From assembly GCF_003337275.1 (NCBI RefSeq), contig NZ_QPJQ01000002.1:1-64000 (forward strand): a DNA stretch of 64,000 nt, read 5' to 3'. Source of the stretch: Marinomonas foliarum. Lineage in GTDB: Bacteria > Pseudomonadota > Gammaproteobacteria > Pseudomonadales > Marinomonadaceae. The notes under the pieces are model-generated. The model searched no databases. It was not told where the DNA came from and was given only the letters and a program-made list of their open reading frames with translations. Position numbers and translations under genes: made by a program. The stretch's first letter is position 1. Every line of letters starts with the position of its first letter. Shown piece by piece: positions 7,882 through 16,832 of the stretch.

Positions 7882-8709
7882 TCACCCTTTTATCCCCCCA
7901 GAAGCGAGACCTTGAATGAATTTGCGTTGCGCCATAAGGAAAAGAATGACTAGTGGTGCTGTGACGATAAATGCAGCGGCCATGAGCGGACCAACGTTGT
8001 CACCAGACTCCTCATCACGAAAGTACAAAATACCCCGTGGAGGGGTCGCTAGATTGGGATCCGTTGTGGCAATCATTGGCCAGAACAAATCATTCCAATG
8101 AGTTGTCACCGAAAAGATAGCGAAAGCGGTTGCGGCTGGAAGCGCCAAAGGAAAAGCAATACGCCAAACAATGGCTGTTTCACTAAGCCCATCAACCCGC
8201 GCAGCATCAAACAAATCAGACGGCAGCTGCGCAAAGAACTGCCGGAAAAGAAAAATGCCAAACGCTGTAGGGATGAAAGGCAAAATCAGAGCCCAATAGG
8301 TGTTGAGGATGCCAACTTGAGCAAATCCAAGAAAGATTGGAATCGCCGTCACATGAAAAGGCACCATCAGCGCAATCATAACCAAACCAAAAATCAGCTT
8401 ACGCGCAAGAAAGCGTCGTTGCGTCAAAGCGTAGGCACACGGTACAGCAAACATCACCTGAAACACTAATATGCCAAGTACGACCACCGTACCATTCCAC
8501 AGAAATAACGGGATATTGGTTTCCGTCAGAGCAAAGATAAAGTTGCTCCATTCTAGACGTGAAGGCAAAAGCTGTATTGAGGTCGAAAAAATTTCGTCAC
8601 GTGGCTTAAAAGCCAGAGACAACATCCACACAAAAGGTAATAGAATCACGGCGGCACCGGCCACCAAAAAGCTTGACGAAATAATGCGGCTAATAAAAGT
8701 TGGTTTCAT
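7882..8709 (-). CDS. ABC transporter permease (UgpE/MalG-like)
   Basis: A 275-residue inner-membrane permease of the carbohydrate CUT1 class with six predicted membrane segments. The cytoplasmic EAA-type loop, which docks on the ATPase, is visible as DAARVDGLSE followed by a PLALP turn. Its ATG overlaps the stop of the upstream permease by four bases (ATGA), so the two are translationally coupled and probably form a heterodimer channel. The C-terminus QRKFIQGLASGGIKG is typical of the MalG side. Confidence 0.88.
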   Translation of the reverse strand: MKPTFISRIISSSFLVAGAAVILLPFVWMLSLAFKPRDEIFSTSIQLLPSRLEWSNFIFALTETNIPLFLWNGTVVVLGILVFQVMFAVPCAYALTQRRFLARKLIFGLVMIALMVPFHVTAIPIFLGFAQVGILNTYWALILPFIPTAFGIFLFRQFFAQLPSDLFDAARVDGLSETAIVWRIAFPLALPAATAFAIFSVTTHWNDLFWPMIATTDPNLATPPRGILYFRDEESGDNVGPLMAAAFIVTAPLVILFLMAQRKFIQGLASGGIKG

Positions 8710-9605
8710 TTGTAGTGCACTCGCTTTTCAATGACCCAAAACTGCAACAAGGTTAACATCAACAAAAAAGCGAAAAACACCATGGTAATCGCACTGGCAT
8801 AACCAGCCTTGAAATAGACAAAACCCTCGCGATATAACGCATAAACAAGTGTATCGGAGGCAAAAGCAGGACCGCCTCGAGTCATGGTAGCAACTGTTTC
8901 AAATACACGAAATGCATTGGTTGCCGTAATTACCATAACGAACAAGGTTGTGGGCCCCAACATTGGCCAAGTAACAGTCCAAAAGCGCGACCAGCTACTG
9001 CCAGCTCCATCTACTTCGGCAGCGTCATACAGCTCAGATGGGATAGCAGCGAGACCAGCCAAAAACAGGATCATGTTGTAACCAACGCTGCTCCAGACAC
9101 CTATCATAGACAAGGTATAAAGCACCAAACCACGATCACTCAGCCAATTATGAGGCTCAGCACCAAAAGCAACTAATACCTGATTAATAAGACCAAGTGA
9201 CGGATGCAACAGCATTTGCCATGCGACTGACATAGCCACTAGTGTGGATGCTATTGGCAAAAAGTAGACCGTTTTCAACACATTGGAAAACCTTGGGGCC
9301 CAGCTTCCCATGCGAAATAAGCCCATCGCTACAAGTAGCCCAAAGCCAACCGAAAACGGAATAACAACGGCAACATAGATGAGTGTATTGGTAATCGCAC
9401 GACGCCCAATACTCGAAGAAAACAGTTTTATATAATTATCTAACCAACTCCAATTGAACGTCTTAGCACCAAATTGGTAATCCGTGAAAGACAAAACGGC
9501 AACAATCGCAACGGGCAGAAAAATAAAAAGAACCATAGCAAGCGTGGCGGGGCCAACCAGCCAGAGATTCGTCAGGGTCTGACGTTTTTCAAGTGACAGC
9601 TTCAT
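8706..9605 (-). CDS. ABC transporter permease (UgpA/MalF-like)
   Basis: A 299-residue permease with the partner EAA loop (YDAAEVDGAGSSWSRF, then TWPMLGP) and about six membrane spans. It overlaps the ATPase gene by 17 bases upstream and the second permease by four bases downstream. Tight packing shows one transcript for the whole importer. It belongs to the CUT1 class, so a sugar, polyol or glycerophosphate is the likely cargo. Confidence 0.88.
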   Translation of the reverse strand: MKLSLEKRQTLTNLWLVGPATLAMVLFIFLPVAIVAVLSFTDYQFGAKTFNWSWLDNYIKLFSSSIGRRAITNTLIYVAVVIPFSVGFGLLVAMGLFRMGSWAPRFSNVLKTVYFLPIASTLVAMSVAWQMLLHPSLGLINQVLVAFGAEPHNWLSDRGLVLYTLSMIGVWSSVGYNMILFLAGLAAIPSELYDAAEVDGAGSSWSRFWTVTWPMLGPTTLFVMVITATNAFRVFETVATMTRGGPAFASDTLVYALYREGFVYFKAGYASAITMVFFAFLLMLTLLQFWVIEKRVHYK

Positions 9606-10674
9606 GTTTGACCCCCGACTTACGCTTTCCCGTTACTGCATCGAATAAATGCACACGCTGGGGCTCGTAAGCAAGGCGTATATCACTGCCAATCGTCGGT
9701 ACAATATAGTCGCCCGGCGCTATCGCACGGAATTCGGTGCCTCGTCTGCTACGTAAACTCAGCATGATCTCGGAACCCAGATACTCAGAAGCTTCTAACT
9801 TGGCAGACAATGAACCTGCTGTGTTAGGAGTAAGATCTTCTGGACGAAGGCCGACAATTGAGTCTCCGACATTAATACCATCACCTGGTTCAAGAAAATT
9901 AATCGCGTTATGACCAATAAATGCCGCAACATCACGGTGTACAGGACGCTCATACAGATCACGCGGTGAACCAGCCTGAGCAACCTGACCCCCTATCATC
10001 ACTACAATCTGATCAGCCATTGCCATTGCTTCAGTCTGATCATGCGTGACATACACAAAGGCTTTACCAGTAAGACGATGCAGCGAGCTAATTTCACTTC
10101 GCATGCGAATTCGAAGCCGTGCATCAAGATTGGAAAGCGGTTCATCTAACAGAAACAGTGCAGGGTCACGTACCAATGCTCGCCCAAGAGCAACACGTTG
10201 TTTTTGTCCGCCTGAAAGTGAGCCAGGTTTTCGATCTAATAACTCCTCTAATCCCAACGACTTCGCTGCATCTACGACTTTGTTCATGATCGTACGACGA
10301 GCCTCCGTCGCACCGGGTACAAAGGAGCCAAGGAGCGGCATACGACCCAAATTGGATAAATGGCGCATGGTAAGAGGTAGCGCAATATTCTGAGCAACGG
10401 TCAAATGCGGATAGAGGGCATACGACTGGAACACCATCGCAACATTACGCTCATAGGCATTTTGGCCCCTCACATCACGACCATTAAGCAGCACTTCACC
10501 TGAAGTAGGCCGGTCAAGACCAGCCATGATCCGTAAGCTGGTGGATTTACCGCAGCCTGATGCTCCAAGTAACGCAGTAAAGCTCCCTTGCTCAACCTTT
10601 ATTGACACATGATCAAGTACGGTATTGGAGTCAAAACAACGTGTAACATCACGTAATTCCATAATAGAAGACAT
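9589..10674 (-). CDS. ABC transporter ATP-binding protein (UgpC/MalK-like)
   Basis: The 361-residue ATPase that powers the importer and the first gene of the operon. It has Walker A GASGCGKST (37-45), signature LSGGQKQR (153-160), Walker B LFLLDEP (173-179) and the C-terminal TOBE regulatory region found in MalK/UgpC. The helical domain carries an extra stretch of roughly 20 residues (about 104-127) before the signature compared with MalK. Start choice is uncertain: MSSIMEL at 10674 or the Met four codons later; neither has a strong ribosome-binding site. Two copies of the putative DeoR operator lie just upstream. Confidence 0.88.
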   Translation of the reverse strand: MSSIMELRDVTRCFDSNTVLDHVSIKVEQGSFTALLGASGCGKSTSLRIMAGLDRPTSGEVLLNGRDVRGQNAYERNVAMVFQSYALYPHLTVAQNIALPLTMRHLSNLGRMPLLGSFVPGATEARRTIMNKVVDAAKSLGLEELLDRKPGSLSGGQKQRVALGRALVRDPALFLLDEPLSNLDARLRIRMRSEISSLHRLTGKAFVYVTHDQTEAMAMADQIVVMIGGQVAQAGSPRDLYERPVHRDVAAFIGHNAINFLEPGDGINVGDSIVGLRPEDLTPNTAGSLSAKLEASEYLGSEIMLSLRSRRGTEFRAIAPGDYIVPTIGSDIRLAYEPQRVHLFDAVTGKRKSGVKHEAVT

Positions 10675-10693
10675 TCTTAGATCGAACCATTTT

Positions 10694-10709
10694 TGTAAAT
10701 TAGATTACA
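10694..10709. promoter_or_regulatory. Putative DeoR-type operator, copy 1
   Basis: TGTAA-ATTAGA-TTACA, a perfect 5-bp inverted repeat with a 6-base spacer, 20 bases upstream of the ABC operon start. The same arms and spacing occur at 10727 and 11015. Assignment to the divergent DeoR-family regulator is an inference from position. Confidence 0.6.
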
Positions 10710-10726
10710 AATATAGACTTTAAAAA

Positions 10727-10742
10727 TGTCACTTTAATTACA
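10727..10742. promoter_or_regulatory. Putative DeoR-type operator, copy 2
   Basis: TGTCA-CTTTAA-TTACA, with one mismatch from the perfect repeat. Its centre is 33 bases, about three helical turns, from copy 1, so two regulator molecules could sit on the same DNA face upstream of the ABC operon. Confidence 0.5.
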
Positions 10743-11014
10743 TTTATAGAATATTATCACTATAATTAATAAATTTTTATAAGTGCTATCCAAGTAAGGT
10801 AAAACTCATGGTAGCCTTGTTAAAGGCTATCTCTACAGCCATATCAGTAGTATGTTCATTTACTCTATACAGTGCATATATTAATTCCACTACGATTACC
10901 TTAAGCCATCAAACTTTTTGACATAGTTAGACAACGACGCGTTTAAATTAACAGTATACGAACATTCGTTAAGAGTTTTACAATCACTCCGTCCAGACTT
11001 ATTAATTCTAAAAA

Positions 11015-11030
11015 TGTAAGAATAATTACA
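11015..11030. promoter_or_regulatory. Putative DeoR-type operator, copy 3
   Basis: TGTAA-GAATAA-TTACA, a perfect inverted repeat with the same 6-base spacing as the copies near the ABC operon. It lies ~75 bases upstream of the regulator's likely start, fitting autoregulation. Confidence 0.6.
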
Positions 11031-11105
11031 TTTTGTATTTTTTAAATCACCAAGTCATCAAGAAAATATTTTTTGACTCGAAAAGTAATGAGCGGAAGTT
11101 TAAAA

Positions 11106-11882
11106 ATGACAACAGAGCAACTAAATAAAAGACAGAAAGAGGCACTTTCAGTTATAGAAGAAAGTGGTTTCGTTACGATTGAAGCTCTCGCATCCATGTT
11201 TGAGGTATCTCAACAAACAGTCAGAAGAGACATCATTCTGATGGATAATCTGCACTTAGTAGAGAGATTCCATGGGGGAGCAGGAACGCTATCATCTTCT
11301 AAGAGGTCAGGCTATATACAGAAACAAATAGTTAACACCTCTGGAAAAATAGCAATAGGTCATACTCTTTCATTAGTTATACCATTGAAAGCAGACATCT
11401 ATCTTGATTTTGGCACAACAGTAGAAACAGCATCTTTAATCGCAGTAAAAGGTAAAACTCTCAACATACACACTTCGTCATGCGCTACCGCAATGAGCTT
11501 TCAGAAGTCAGGCAATGAAAATATTTATGTCATTGGCGGAAAAATAAGTGGTAAAGATGGTTCATTAACAGGGTCTCAAACTACTGAGCAACTAGACAAA
11601 ATGCGTTTTGATTACGCCTTAATAGGGTGCTCAGCAATCGAAACTGATGGGTCTATTCTGGATTTTGACGCGAATAAAATAGCCATGAAAAAACTTGCCA
11701 TGAAGAGAGCAAAACGGAAGATTCTACTGGTTGACAGCACTAAATTTGGGAAAACATCTAGAGAATGCTTTGCCCAAATTTCAGATTTTGATTTGATAAT
11801 AATCGATCAACAGCCTCACCACTCTTTTAATCCTGCACTTGAACAAGCTAAAGAGATAAGAATGGAATCGCCTCCTGATTAA
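11106..11882 (+). CDS. DeoR/GlpR-family transcriptional regulator
   Basis: A sugar-phosphate-responsive repressor of about 258 residues. The N-terminal winged helix-turn-helix is clear (VTIEALASMFEVSQQTVRRD), followed by the DeoR sensor domain with DFGTTVE (the usual DxGTT phosphosugar loop), DYALIGCSAIE and LVDSTKFGK. I prefer the ATG at 11106 (MTTEQLNKRQ) because GCGGAAG lies about eight bases upstream; the open frame extends 11 codons further. It is divergent from the ABC importer, which is the likely target, and has a candidate operator in front of it. The effector is probably a phosphorylated form of the imported sugar. Confidence 0.88.
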   Translation: MTTEQLNKRQKEALSVIEESGFVTIEALASMFEVSQQTVRRDIILMDNLHLVERFHGGAGTLSSSKRSGYIQKQIVNTSGKIAIGHTLSLVIPLKADIYLDFGTTVETASLIAVKGKTLNIHTSSCATAMSFQKSGNENIYVIGGKISGKDGSLTGSQTTEQLDKMRFDYALIGCSAIETDGSILDFDANKIAMKKLAMKRAKRKILLVDSTKFGKTSRECFAQISDFDLIIIDQQPHHSFNPALEQAKEIRMESPPD

Positions 11883-11989
11883 CATAACTCAAAAAATGAG
11901 TTAGAGACTTATACCAACATCCAAAGCCGATACAAATATTCTCTTACTCATTATCACTTTAACCAAGGACTAACTAAGTTAAACCAAAG

Positions 11990-14203
11990 CTACAAAACTT
12001 CCAATTTAGCAAACGACAACACGAGCCACTTGGTGCCTTCATCGTCGAAGTTAACCTGAACGCGGGCTTGCGGGCCTTGGCCTTCATAGTTGATCACTAA
12101 GCCTTCACCAAACACCGGATGATTCACTCGATCGCCCATGTTTACCGTGACTTCTGGCGCTTTGTAATTGTTCAAGGTGCGGCTGTTTTGTAGTTTGTTC
12201 TTTTCAAAGTTGTAATCAGGACGTTGCAAAGACACAGGACGGCTAACTTGTGAGCGAAGACGTACTTCTTCCAAGCATTCCTGCGGTAACTCTTTGATAA
12301 AGCGCGAAGGGCTGTTAAACGATTCACTACCAAACAAACGACGCGATTCCGCGTAGGTGATGTAAAGCTTTTCCATCGCCCGAGTAATACCCACATAGCA
12401 AAGTCGACGTTCTTCTTCGAGACGACCCGGCTCTTCAAAAGACATCTTGCTTGGAAAAACGTTTTCTTCCACGCCCGTTAAGAATACCAGTGGAAACTCC
12501 AGTCCTTTCGCCGAATGTAATGTCATCAACTGCACTGCATCTTGGTACTCGTCCGCTTGCGCATCGCCCGCGTCCAATACCGCTTTGTCCAAGAACGCCA
12601 TCAACGGAGAACTAAACTCTTCGTCCTCGTCGCTCCAGCTGAATCCGCCAGCCGCACCAACCAACTCCTTTAAGTTTTCGATTCGCGCTTCGCCTTTCTC
12701 GCCTTTTTCTTTTTCATGGAAAGGAATCAAGCCTGCTTCTTCAATAATTTGTTCAAAAATATCGTTCAAGTTCAAATCGGGTTGCTGAACGGTCGTGCTC
12801 AAGCCTTCGATTAGATGTAAAAATGCTTTAATGGCATTCGTTGCTCGCGCTGTCATTAAGGACTGACGTACCACTTCCTGCGCGGCTTGCCACATAGAAC
12901 AGCCATTATCACGTGCAATTTCACGCAAGGTACCAATACTGCGTTCACCAATACCACGAGGCGGTACGTTGATAACTCGTTCCATCGCGCCATCGTCATT
13001 CGGATCCAATGCCAAACGGGCATAAGCCAAAGCATTTTTGATCTCAAGACGATCGTAGAACCTGTGTCCACCATAAATTCGATAAGCAATCTGTTCCCTA
13101 ACAAGGCATTCCTCAATAACTCGAGACTGAGCATTAGAGCGATACAAAATCGCCATGTCCGTCAGAGACGTTCCCTTGTCACGCCATTGTTTGATAATGC
13201 CAAGAATAAAGCGCGCTTCGTCTTGTTCGTTAAATCCCGCATAGAGAGAAATTGGATCGCCTTCACCGCTGTCGGTCCAAAGCTCTTTCCCTAGGCGATC
13301 ATCATTGTGTTTGATCAAGCCGTTGGCGGCGTTCAAAATATGACCAGTTGAGCGATAGTTTTGCTCCAATCGGATGGTGCCAACGTCTTTAAAATCTTTG
13401 GTGAAGTTTTGAATATTTTCAATTTTCGCGCCACGCCAGCCGTAAATTGACTGGTCATCATCGCCCACGGCGGTAATCGTGCCTTCACTGCCGACCATGA
13501 TACGTAACCACGCGTATTGAATGGTGTTGGTATCTTGAAACTCGTCCACCAGCACATGACGAAAACGATCTTGATAATGACGCAATAACGCTGGCGTGCT
13601 GAGCATCAGCTCATGAGCACGAAGCAGCAATTCGCCGAAGTCCAATAATCCACCACGTTCACAAGCTTCTTCATAATGGTAATACAGCTCACGCATGCCT
13701 TTGGAAAAAGGATCATGACTGTCTGGCACATGGGCTGCTCGGCGGCCTTCGTCTTTTTGCGCGTTAATAAACCAAGACACTTGCTTAGGCGGCCAGCGCG
13801 TGTCGTCGATATTGAGTTCACGCATAATGCGTTTGATTAATCGTAATTGGTCGTCACTGTCCATTATCTGGAAGTTTTCTTTTAGTCCCGCATCGCGCCA
13901 ATGGGCGCGCAATAAACGATGCGCTAAACCGTGAAAAGTACCAACCCACATACCTTGAGGAGGCACTCCCACCAGTTGTTCTATACGACCTTGCATCTCA
14001 CGAGCCGCTTTGTTGGTAAAAGTCACTGCCATCAGGCTGTAAGGTGACAGTTCATAAGCATGCATTAACCATGCAATACGGTGCACTAAGACTCGGGTTT
14101 TACCTGATCCCGCCCCCGCCAGAACAAGGCTATTCTGTAAAGGTGCGGCAACGGCTTCACGCTGCTTGTCATTCAGTGAATCGAGGATAAAAGAAACGTC
14201 CAT
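11990..14203 (-). CDS. uvrD: DNA helicase II (UvrD)
   Basis: A 737-residue superfamily-1 3'-5' helicase acting in mismatch and nucleotide-excision repair. Motif I is AGAGSGKT (29-36), motif II DEFQDT (220-225), motif III GDDDQSIYGWRGA (247-259), with TLHSAKGLEFPLVFL and YVGITRAM near the C-terminal half. Length matches UvrD (E. coli 720). The C-terminal tail with VNHPVFGEGLV and VNFDDEGTKWLVLSFAKLEVL is the Tudor-like domain that contacts RNA polymerase in UvrD/PcrA. It stands alone on the minus strand. I looked for a LexA box upstream and did not find a convincing one. Confidence 0.95.
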   Translation of the reverse strand: MDVSFILDSLNDKQREAVAAPLQNSLVLAGAGSGKTRVLVHRIAWLMHAYELSPYSLMAVTFTNKAAREMQGRIEQLVGVPPQGMWVGTFHGLAHRLLRAHWRDAGLKENFQIMDSDDQLRLIKRIMRELNIDDTRWPPKQVSWFINAQKDEGRRAAHVPDSHDPFSKGMRELYYHYEEACERGGLLDFGELLLRAHELMLSTPALLRHYQDRFRHVLVDEFQDTNTIQYAWLRIMVGSEGTITAVGDDDQSIYGWRGAKIENIQNFTKDFKDVGTIRLEQNYRSTGHILNAANGLIKHNDDRLGKELWTDSGEGDPISLYAGFNEQDEARFILGIIKQWRDKGTSLTDMAILYRSNAQSRVIEECLVREQIAYRIYGGHRFYDRLEIKNALAYARLALDPNDDGAMERVINVPPRGIGERSIGTLREIARDNGCSMWQAAQEVVRQSLMTARATNAIKAFLHLIEGLSTTVQQPDLNLNDIFEQIIEEAGLIPFHEKEKGEKGEARIENLKELVGAAGGFSWSDEDEEFSSPLMAFLDKAVLDAGDAQADEYQDAVQLMTLHSAKGLEFPLVFLTGVEENVFPSKMSFEEPGRLEEERRLCYVGITRAMEKLYITYAESRRLFGSESFNSPSRFIKELPQECLEEVRLRSQVSRPVSLQRPDYNFEKNKLQNSRTLNNYKAPEVTVNMGDRVNHPVFGEGLVINYEGQGPQARVQVNFDDEGTKWLVLSFAKLEVL

Positions 14204-14389
14204 TGCATTCCGCCATGATTAATTAATAAATTTGTCATAAAAAACACGTAAAAATAGGTTGATTTTTGATCGATTTGAGTTTTTTATTAACTTGAAAAAT
14301 ATGTTGTCTGTCTATTTTGACTTTTTTTAACAGTCGATGACAGTGATCTGTGTATTTCAATGTCGTCGAACGTCCAAAAGGGTATAACG

Positions 14390-14584
14390 ATGAGCGATTT
14401 TGCTGAAACATTAACTGAAGTAAAAACCGACATAATGCATGCTTCCATTAGTTTGGAGAACGAAACAAAAGAACGGAATCAAAAGGAAGACGCAGCGCGT
14501 ATGTTAAAAGCCAGACGTGCAATTGAACAGCATTTAGAAGAAAAACGTCTGCATCAGGATATCTCAAACGGTTGGGACGATTAA
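14390..14584 (+). CDS. Small PA3496-like conserved protein
   Basis: A 64-residue, highly charged, mostly helical protein. The central RRAIEQHLEEKRL block resembles the core of the small PA3496-family proteins of pseudomonads (RRAIE...EEKRL). I chose the ATG at 14390 with AAGGG upstream; the frame extends ten codons further without support. It has no signal peptide or membrane span. The function is unknown. A hairpin follows at 14623-14645. Confidence 0.6.
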   Translation: MSDFAETLTEVKTDIMHASISLENETKERNQKEDAARMLKARRAIEQHLEEKRLHQDISNGWDD

Positions 14585-14622
14585 TTTCACCCTACTGATC
14601 TGAGGTACTAGGCAAACAAATC

Positions 14623-14645
14623 AGACCTAACATCAGGTTAGGTCT
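14623..14645. terminator. Hairpin after the PA3496-like gene
   Basis: AGACCTAAC (14623-14631) and GTTAGGTCT (14637-14645) form a perfect 9-bp stem. No clean T run follows, so terminator activity is uncertain. Confidence 0.5.
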
Positions 14646-14824
14646 AGACGGTTTATTCTCTCAAAAAAACCAATCGTCTTTTTTGCGACCAATTCGTACG
14701 CTAATTCCTTCCCCTTTTACTCCAACTTATGGCGGTCAGCCACGTCTTGGAGTACCATACAGTCTGATTTTTATATCTTCTAATCCATAATAAAAAAAGA
14801 CAATAACCCTTTTGGGGAGTTACC

Positions 14825-16021
14825 ATGTTTGAACATATCCAAGCTGCTCCTGCAGACCCAATTCTTGGTCTAAATGACGCTTACAAAAATGATTCCAATC
14901 CCGATAAGATCAACTTGGGCGTTGGCGTATACAAAGACGAACAAGGCAATACACCAATTTTGAAGGCCGTCAAACAAGCCGAGGAACGCTTGTTGGCTCG
15001 AGAAACAACCAAAAGTTACCTCAGTATCGAAGGCGCACCCGCTTATCGATCTGCCGTGCAAGCGCTTTTATTTGGTAAAGATCACCCTATTATTACCAAG
15101 CAACTTGCTCAAACAGCCCACACTCCTGGCGGCACAGGCGCATTACGCGTTGCAGCAGAATTTATTAAGAAACATTTACCAGAAGCCACAATTTGGGTCA
15201 GTAACCCAACTTGGGCAAACCACCAGTCTGTTTTCCAATCAGTCGGCTTAGAAGTCGGCAGCTACGCGTATTATGATGCCGACAGCAAATCCTTAGACTT
15301 TGAAGCCATGCTTGCCAGCCTGTCTCAAGTACCTGAAGGCGATGTAGTTCTGTTTCATGGTTGCTGTCACAACCCAACTGGCATAGATCCAACACCAGAA
15401 CAGTGGTACCAGCTTGCTAAGCTTTGTAGCAAGCAAGGCTTCTTGCCATTGTTTGATTTCGCATACCAAGGTTTTGGTCAAGGCTTGCAAGAAGACGCTC
15501 AAGGCCTGCGTACTTTCTTAGAGCACGTTCCTGAGATGCTAATTGCAAGCTCATTTTCTAAAAACTTCGGTTTATACAACGAACGTGTTGGCGCTCTTAC
15601 TATTCTGTGTGAAACCACGGAGCAAGCAGAAGCTACCTTTACACAAGTAAAACGCTGTATTCGTACCAACTACTCCAACCCGCCATCCCATGGCTCTGCT
15701 GTCGTTGCTGAAATCCTTAATGATGCAGAACTGTTCGCATTGTGGGAGAGCGAAGTCAAAGCCATGCGTACTCGTATTCACGAAATGCGCAGCTTGTTTG
15801 TAAATACCTTAAGAATCAAAGGCGTTAGCCAAGATTTCTCGTTCATTTCGCAGCAACAAGGCATGTTCTCTTTTTCTGGCCTTACCCCTGATCAAGTGGC
15901 TCAGCTGCGTAAAGAGTTCGGTATTTATATTGTTGGATCAGGACGCATCAGTGTTGCAGGTATGACTCACGACAACATGGAACCTTTATGTAATGCGATT
16001 GCGGCTATTTTAAAAGGCTAA
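14825..16021 (+). CDS. Aspartate/aromatic amino acid aminotransferase (class I)
   Basis: A 398-residue PLP enzyme of the AspC/TyrB type, moving amino groups between aspartate or aromatic amino acids and 2-oxoglutarate. Fold-type I landmarks are visible: NPTG (183-186), PLP Lys246 in [15 protein letters not shown], and GRISVAGM near the end, which carries the Arg that binds the substrate carboxylate. Length equals AspC/TyrB (396-397). A GGGGAG ribosome-binding site precedes the ATG. AspC and TyrB cannot be separated by eye. It is monocistronic, with a terminator at 16056-16089. Confidence 0.9.
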   Translation: MFEHIQAAPADPILGLNDAYKNDSNPDKINLGVGVYKDEQGNTPILKAVKQAEERLLARETTKSYLSIEGAPAYRSAVQALLFGKDHPIITKQLAQTAHTPGGTGALRVAAEFIKKHLPEATIWVSNPTWANHQSVFQSVGLEVGSYAYYDADSKSLDFEAMLASLSQVPEGDVVLFHGCCHNPTGIDPTPEQWYQLAKLCSKQGFLPLFDFAYQGFGQGLQEDAQGLRTFLEHVPEMLIASSFSKNFGLYNERVGALTILCETTEQAEATFTQVKRCIRTNYSNPPSHGSAVVAEILNDAELFALWESEVKAMRTRIHEMRSLFVNTLRIKGVSQDFSFISQQQGMFSFSGLTPDQVAQLRKEFGIYIVGSGRISVAGMTHDNMEPLCNAIAAILKG

Positions 16022-16055
16022 TTTCTTATTACTACACATGAAACATGTGCTCATT

Positions 16056-16089
16056 AAAAACGGCTTCAATTCACCTTGTGGCCGTTTTT
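16056..16089 (+). terminator. Terminator of the aminotransferase gene
   Basis: AAAAACGGC (16056-16064) pairs with GCCGTTTTT (16081-16089) and runs into T residues. A second small stem (CACATG/CATGTG, 16035-16049) precedes it. Confidence 0.75.
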
Positions 16090-16174
16090 TTATGCCTCTA
16101 ATGTCTACTTGTTGTGTAATAGCCGAAAAGCCTGCTACTTTAGACGCCTCGTTTTTTTCGATAGAGATTTTTCA

Positions 16175-16798
16175 ATGACTGCCACACTTATTTATTGCTA
16201 TGACCCTATGTGCAGTTGGTGTTGGGGTTTTCGACCTACCTGGACCAAGCTACAAAAAGCCTTGCAACCGTTAATCGATCAAGATCAATTAACCATTCAA
16301 CCTATGCTTGGCGGTCTTGCTGTTGATTCAGATATTGCCATGTCAGATGACATGAAGCTCAAGCTAGAAGCTACGTGGAAAAACATTCAAGCCACTCTCG
16401 GCAGCGACTTTAATTTTGATTTTTGGCGAACCACAACGCCTCGCCGTTCAACTTATCCAGCCTGCCGAGCGTGTTATGCGGCACGAGATACTGGATTAGA
16501 AGAAGAGATGTATCACGCTATCCAAGAAGCGTATTATCTGAATGCTAAAAACCCGTCGGACCTGGACACGCTTATTAAGTGCGCTGAGCACATAGGCATG
16601 AACCCAGAAGGCTTCCAAAAAAACATGCAACACATTAAGAATGAACGCTTGTTAGAAGAAGAAATAGAACAAGCAAGACACCTTGGCTTGAACTCCTTTC
16701 CTTCTTTAGCTTTATTGATAGGCGATAAGCTGACACAAATTCCGCTAGACTACAAAGATCACAACAATATGCTAAAAAGCATAAAAAAGGCGCTTTAA
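16175..16798 (+). CDS. DsbA-family (FrnE-like) thioredoxin-fold protein
   Basis: A 207-residue protein of the COG3531 predicted protein-disulfide isomerase group. The redox motif CSWC (Cys13-Cys16) follows the first strand (LIYCYDPMCSWCWGF), and the cis-Pro loop is in LNSFPSLALL. It has no signal peptide, so it should act in the cytoplasm. I chose the ATG at 16175; the open frame upstream runs through the preceding terminator. The CRACYAARD segment and a helical insert agree with FrnE/DsbA-like 2-hydroxychromene isomerase relatives. Substrate unknown. The stop codon is embedded in the terminator at 16784. Confidence 0.85.
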   Translation: MTATLIYCYDPMCSWCWGFRPTWTKLQKALQPLIDQDQLTIQPMLGGLAVDSDIAMSDDMKLKLEATWKNIQATLGSDFNFDFWRTTTPRRSTYPACRACYAARDTGLEEEMYHAIQEAYYLNAKNPSDLDTLIKCAEHIGMNPEGFQKNMQHIKNERLLEEEIEQARHLGLNSFPSLALLIGDKLTQIPLDYKDHNNMLKSIKKAL

Positions 16799-16810
16799 AA
16801 GCGCCTTTTT
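16784..16810. terminator. Bidirectional terminator between convergent genes
   Basis: AAAAAGGCGCTTT and AAAGCGCCTTTTT form a 13-bp stem with a one-base centre and T runs on both sides. It contains the stop codon of the FrnE-like gene and serves the convergent MocR gene as well. Confidence 0.9.
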
Positions 16811-16832
16811 AAATTGTCTCTCTTAACAACGA

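Larger units (their letters stand above)
10675..11072. other. Divergent control region between the ABC importer and its regulator
   Basis: An AT-rich ~400-base gap with no convincing gene. It holds three inverted repeats of the form TGTAA-N6-TTACA (10694, 10727, 11015) and a small hairpin (TAGCCTT/AAGGCTA at 10812-10829). Promoters for both directions must lie here, but I could not pick a convincing -35/-10 pair. Confidence 0.7.

Noticed and set aside
8098..8469. 123-codon antisense frame in the permease gene
   Set aside because: Antisense shadow of a clear membrane protein.
14204..14389. LexA box upstream of uvrD
   Set aside because: CTGT and ACAG elements are present but not in the CTGT-N8-ACAG arrangement.
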